DNA from: Paenibacillus durus ATCC 35681
Lineage (GTDB): Bacteria > Bacillota > Bacilli > Paenibacillales > Paenibacillaceae
DNA length: 64,000 nt
Reading direction: 5' to 3'
Assembly (NCBI RefSeq): GCF_000993825.1
Contig: NZ_CP011114.1
Coordinates: 1,178,001-1,242,000 of the forward strand
In this document: positions 62,222 to 64,000 of the stretch, in pieces
Layout: every line of letters starts with the position of its first letter
Position numbering within the stretch: the first letter of the stretch is position 1
Translations under genes and position numbers: made by a program
The notes under the pieces: generated by a model
Databases searched by the model: none
What the model saw: only the letters and a program-made list of their open reading frames with translations
Told to the model about the DNA's origin: nothing

Positions 62222-63298
62222 TTATTTATTTGCAGGAATAGCCAATTCCTTGGTGTAATATGGATTCAAATCATTGGTAAAGAGGTCTTCTGCTTTGATT
62301 TCACCCGGATTTTCGAACCCTGCCAGTTTATTCTTATAAGCGGTATCAATCCACCATTGTACTTGTTCTGGTTTGACCCACCATTGATTCGGATAAATAT
62401 TACCTGCCATGTCTTTTGGATCAATCTTGAGATACTCGGCCTCCAGTTTTAAAGCTTCTTCGTAGTGGTCGTTAATCCATTGCTGGGCTTTCAGATCGGC
62501 AACGATATAAGCCTTTACTACATCCGGATGCTTCTTGATGAAATCTTCACTGAAGGCGCGAACAGCCAAACCGCCGATAGTGCCGTCTCCGGCTTTGGTT
62601 CCAATATCAAAACTGGTAGTAAGTACTTTTACTCCTCCGGCATTTTCAGCTTTTACATTATAAGGAGGATGGACAACCGCAACATCGATGATTCCCTGCC
62701 TCAATGCCTGCTCCTGCAATTCATCTTTCATAACGACAACTTCGACTTTGTCCTTGGGAATGTTATTCTGCTTGAGAAATTCTGAGTTTAACAGGTCTAC
62801 ACAGCCTCCGAGGTTACCTACAGCGATCTTCTTCCCGACAAGGTCGGCGGGGGAATTGATTTTGCCTCCATCTTTCACAAGCCAAGTCATATGCAGTTTA
62901 TTATTTTCCGGGCTGTCAACCATACTGTGCAGTACAATTTTTATTTTTGCGCCTGCTTTACGGGCAACGGCGATATTGGTCGGATGCCCGGAGCCAAATA
63001 GGTCATTATCTCCTCTAACAACGGATTGAGCCAGATTGGAGCCTTGGGCCAGAACTCCGGTATATACCGGTTTGATATTCACTTCTTTGAAAAAGCCTTT
63101 CAGGTCAGCAATGATAAATTCGTTGAATCCGGTAAAAGTCGGTGTTTTGAGCTCGAATTCCTTTGTTAATTTTCCATTCACAAATTTCGGTTCTTCGCTG
63201 TCTTTCGATGTGGAAGATGCTGAATTCCCACAGCCCGCAAGAGAGAGAGATAATAATGCGATGGTAAGTGTAAGCAGTAAGCCGGTTGTTTTTTTCAT
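62222..63298 (-). CDS. ABC transporter substrate-binding lipoprotein (NitT/TauT/SsuA type)
   Basis: A 358-residue exported lipoprotein. The signal peptide ends in a lipobox, LSLAGCGNS, with Cys22 as the lipidated residue. The mature part has the SsuA/NMT1-like fold with LAQSVVRGDNDLFGSGHPT and LVGKKIAVGNLGGCVD. AAAGGAGCG precedes the ATG. It probably partners the permease at 61344-62132, although the genes converge. The ligand cannot be named. Low GC compared with the genes before 60.9 kb. Confidence 0.9.
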   Translation of the reverse strand: MKKTTGLLLTLTIALLSLSLAGCGNSASSTSKDSEEPKFVNGKLTKEFELKTPTFTGFNEFIIADLKGFFKEVNIKPVYTGVLAQGSNLAQSVVRGDNDLFGSGHPTNIAVARKAGAKIKIVLHSMVDSPENNKLHMTWLVKDGGKINSPADLVGKKIAVGNLGGCVDLLNSEFLKQNNIPKDKVEVVVMKDELQEQALRQGIIDVAVVHPPYNVKAENAGGVKVLTTSFDIGTKAGDGTIGGLAVRAFSEDFIKKHPDVVKAYIVADLKAQQWINDHYEEALKLEAEYLKIDPKDMAGNIYPNQWWVKPEQVQWWIDTAYKNKLAGFENPGEIKAEDLFTNDLNPYYTKELAIPANK

Positions 63299-63329
63299 TC
63301 CATTACGCTCCTTTATAAAAAAATTTTAA

Positions 63330-63358
63330 AGAAAAAGACTGGATATATAAATATCCAG
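63330..63358 (-). terminator. Terminator-like hairpin in the leader of the binding-protein gene
   Basis: On the minus strand CTGGATAT pairs with ATATCCAG, followed by TCTTTTTCTTT. It lies between the promoter at 63426-63454 and the start codon at 63298, so it may attenuate. It could instead simply end transcription of the upstream ferredoxin gene. Confidence 0.65.
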
Positions 63359-63374
63359 CCTCTAGCTTTCTAGT

Positions 63375-63411
63375 TAGCCAATTTAATTCCTACTAAACAT
63401 ATGTAATTTAT
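63375..63411 (-). promoter_or_regulatory. Possible Rrf2/CymR-type operator
   Basis: On the minus strand CATAAATTACATATG is followed by TTTAGTAGGAATTAAA, just after the predicted start of transcription. The GGAATT core with AT-rich flanks resembles CymR-type sulfur-regulon operators, judged from memory of the motif. Confidence 0.3.
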
Positions 63412-63425
63412 GAGTACCGTTAAAG

Positions 63426-63454
63426 AATATAACATTCAGGTATTTTTTTGTCAA
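63426..63454 (-). promoter_or_regulatory. Sigma-A promoter of the binding-protein gene
   Basis: On the minus strand TTGACA, a 17-base spacer and TATATT, leaving a leader of about 120 bases with a hairpin. Confidence 0.85.
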
Positions 63455-63485
63455 TTACTAGATTTTAAATAGGGTTGAGCTCAAT

Positions 63486-64000
63486 TTACTTCATAGAAAT
63501 TTCATGATAACTAATTTCGGGATGGGTATATCTCCCTTTTTTCTCGGTGCTTTTTCCGTATTGAATGGCTTTGGATGGACAATAGTGGATACACGCCAAG
63601 CATTGGGCACAGCGCTTTCCCCACTGCGGCTTTTTATTCACAAGATGAATCGTATTGCAATTACAAACCTTTTCACAAATACCGCAGCCGGTACAATGAT
63701 CATTGACATGAAATTTTACGGTATTCATCGCGTTTTTATTAAACATTGGATTAACGAACCCGGTTAACAGCCACGCTAACAAGCCTTTGTCTAAACCAAA
63801 TTCTCCTGATGTTCTTTGTTCAATGGTAGGATTGATCCTTTTCAAAGTTTCATCCGCCGCGAATCGCTTTTCTTTTTCCACCTTTTCTGAATCCACATCA
63901 CCCATTAAAATATAGTTGTTTGGCATTTTAATGCTAAATTGACCGTTTAAATGCATCCCTTTTTTCTTCAAATAACGGTCCATCACTTTCATCGTATTTC
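63486..64000 (-). CDS. EFR1-type flavodoxin/ferredoxin protein (5' end outside window)
   Basis: The visible C-terminal 171 residues hold two 4Fe-4S motifs: CTGCGICEKVC with a following CN, and CAQCLACIHYCPSKAI. Before them is a region with GLLAWLLTGFVNPMFN. This layout matches EFR1 family proteins, in which a flavodoxin-like domain precedes the ferredoxin part; that domain would lie beyond 64000, and the frame is open to the edge. It probably carries electrons to an unknown partner. AT-rich like its neighbours. Confidence 0.8.
   Translation of the reverse strand, partial: NTMKVMDRYLKKKGMHLNGQFSIKMPNNYILMGDVDSEKVEKEKRFAADETLKRINPTIEQRTSGEFGLDKGLLAWLLTGFVNPMFNKNAMNTVKFHVNDHCTGCGICEKVCNCNTIHLVNKKPQWGKRCAQCLACIHYCPSKAIQYGKSTEKKGRYTHPEISYHEISMK

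Overview
The window reads as chromosome of an endospore-forming Paenibacillus-like Firmicute. The evidence is mid-to-high GC coding sequence, strong AGGAGG-type ribosome binding sites with many GTG and TTG starts, and gene order shared with Bacillus (yheA with yheC/yheD; ytoI, ytpI, ytrI, ytrH, dnaE, accDA, pyk, fxsA, ytvI, citZ, icd; phoPR, polA, mutM, ytaF, coaE, nrdR). Spore genes are scattered throughout: cotJABC, five yheC/yheD relatives, ytrH, ytrI, ytvI, ytaF and an alpha/beta SASP. The species cannot be fixed from sequence reading alone.

Layout. 1-8.2 kb: a partial HD-GYP protein with a damaged HD motif, a fused MoaD-MoaE molybdopterin synthase, a YunD-like metallophosphatase, UppP, an intact HD-GYP protein, a YfkAB-type radical SAM protein and a CNNM/CBS membrane protein. 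8.3-11.4 kb: the cotJ operon, whose cotJA has a long repeat-built N-terminus, then a CapA-like protein and an AbrB-like regulator. 11.7-18.1 kb, minus strand: five tandem ATP-grasp YheC/YheD paralogues, with yheA divergent to them. 19.2-26.3 kb: ytoI, then a three-gene surface-glycan cassette (pyruvyl transferase, flippase, glycosyltransferase) ahead of ytpI-ytrI-ytrH. 26.5-34.8 kb: dnaE, a yutG-like pgpA, a small protein, accDA and pyk, with pfkA absent. 35-41.9 kb: thioesterase, fxsA, ytvI, citZ and icd (with two cre-like sites and intercistronic hairpins), a membrane protein and a short-chain dehydrogenase. 42-46 kb: a TPP riboswitch and tenI-thiS-thiF-thiG-thiH. 46.2-54 kb: class I fumarase, then phoR before phoP, a soluble CBS-MCP protein, pstB behind a candidate Pho box, and phoU. 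54-60.7 kb: polA, mutM, ytaF, coaE, a lytic transglycosylase, an SASP and nrdR. 60.9-64 kb: tRNA-Ala, then an AT-rich segment with an ABC permease, a substrate-binding lipoprotein and a partial flavodoxin/ferredoxin, each transporter gene behind a promoter-leader-terminator arrangement.

How the genes work together. Carbon flow is covered by pyk, accDA, citZ, icd and fumarase. Replication and repair are covered by dnaE, polA, mutM and nrdR. Phosphate control (phoR, phoP, pstB, phoU) and thiamine thiazole synthesis are compact blocks. A large share of the window serves the spore.

Most unusual points: the five-fold yheC/yheD array, in which one member has lost part of its ATP-grasp glycine loop; a dispersed, structured intergenic repeat present in five copies; the repeat-extended CotJA; the degenerate HD-GYP protein; the CBS-MCP protein inside the phosphate locus; and the AT-rich segment beside tRNA-Ala.
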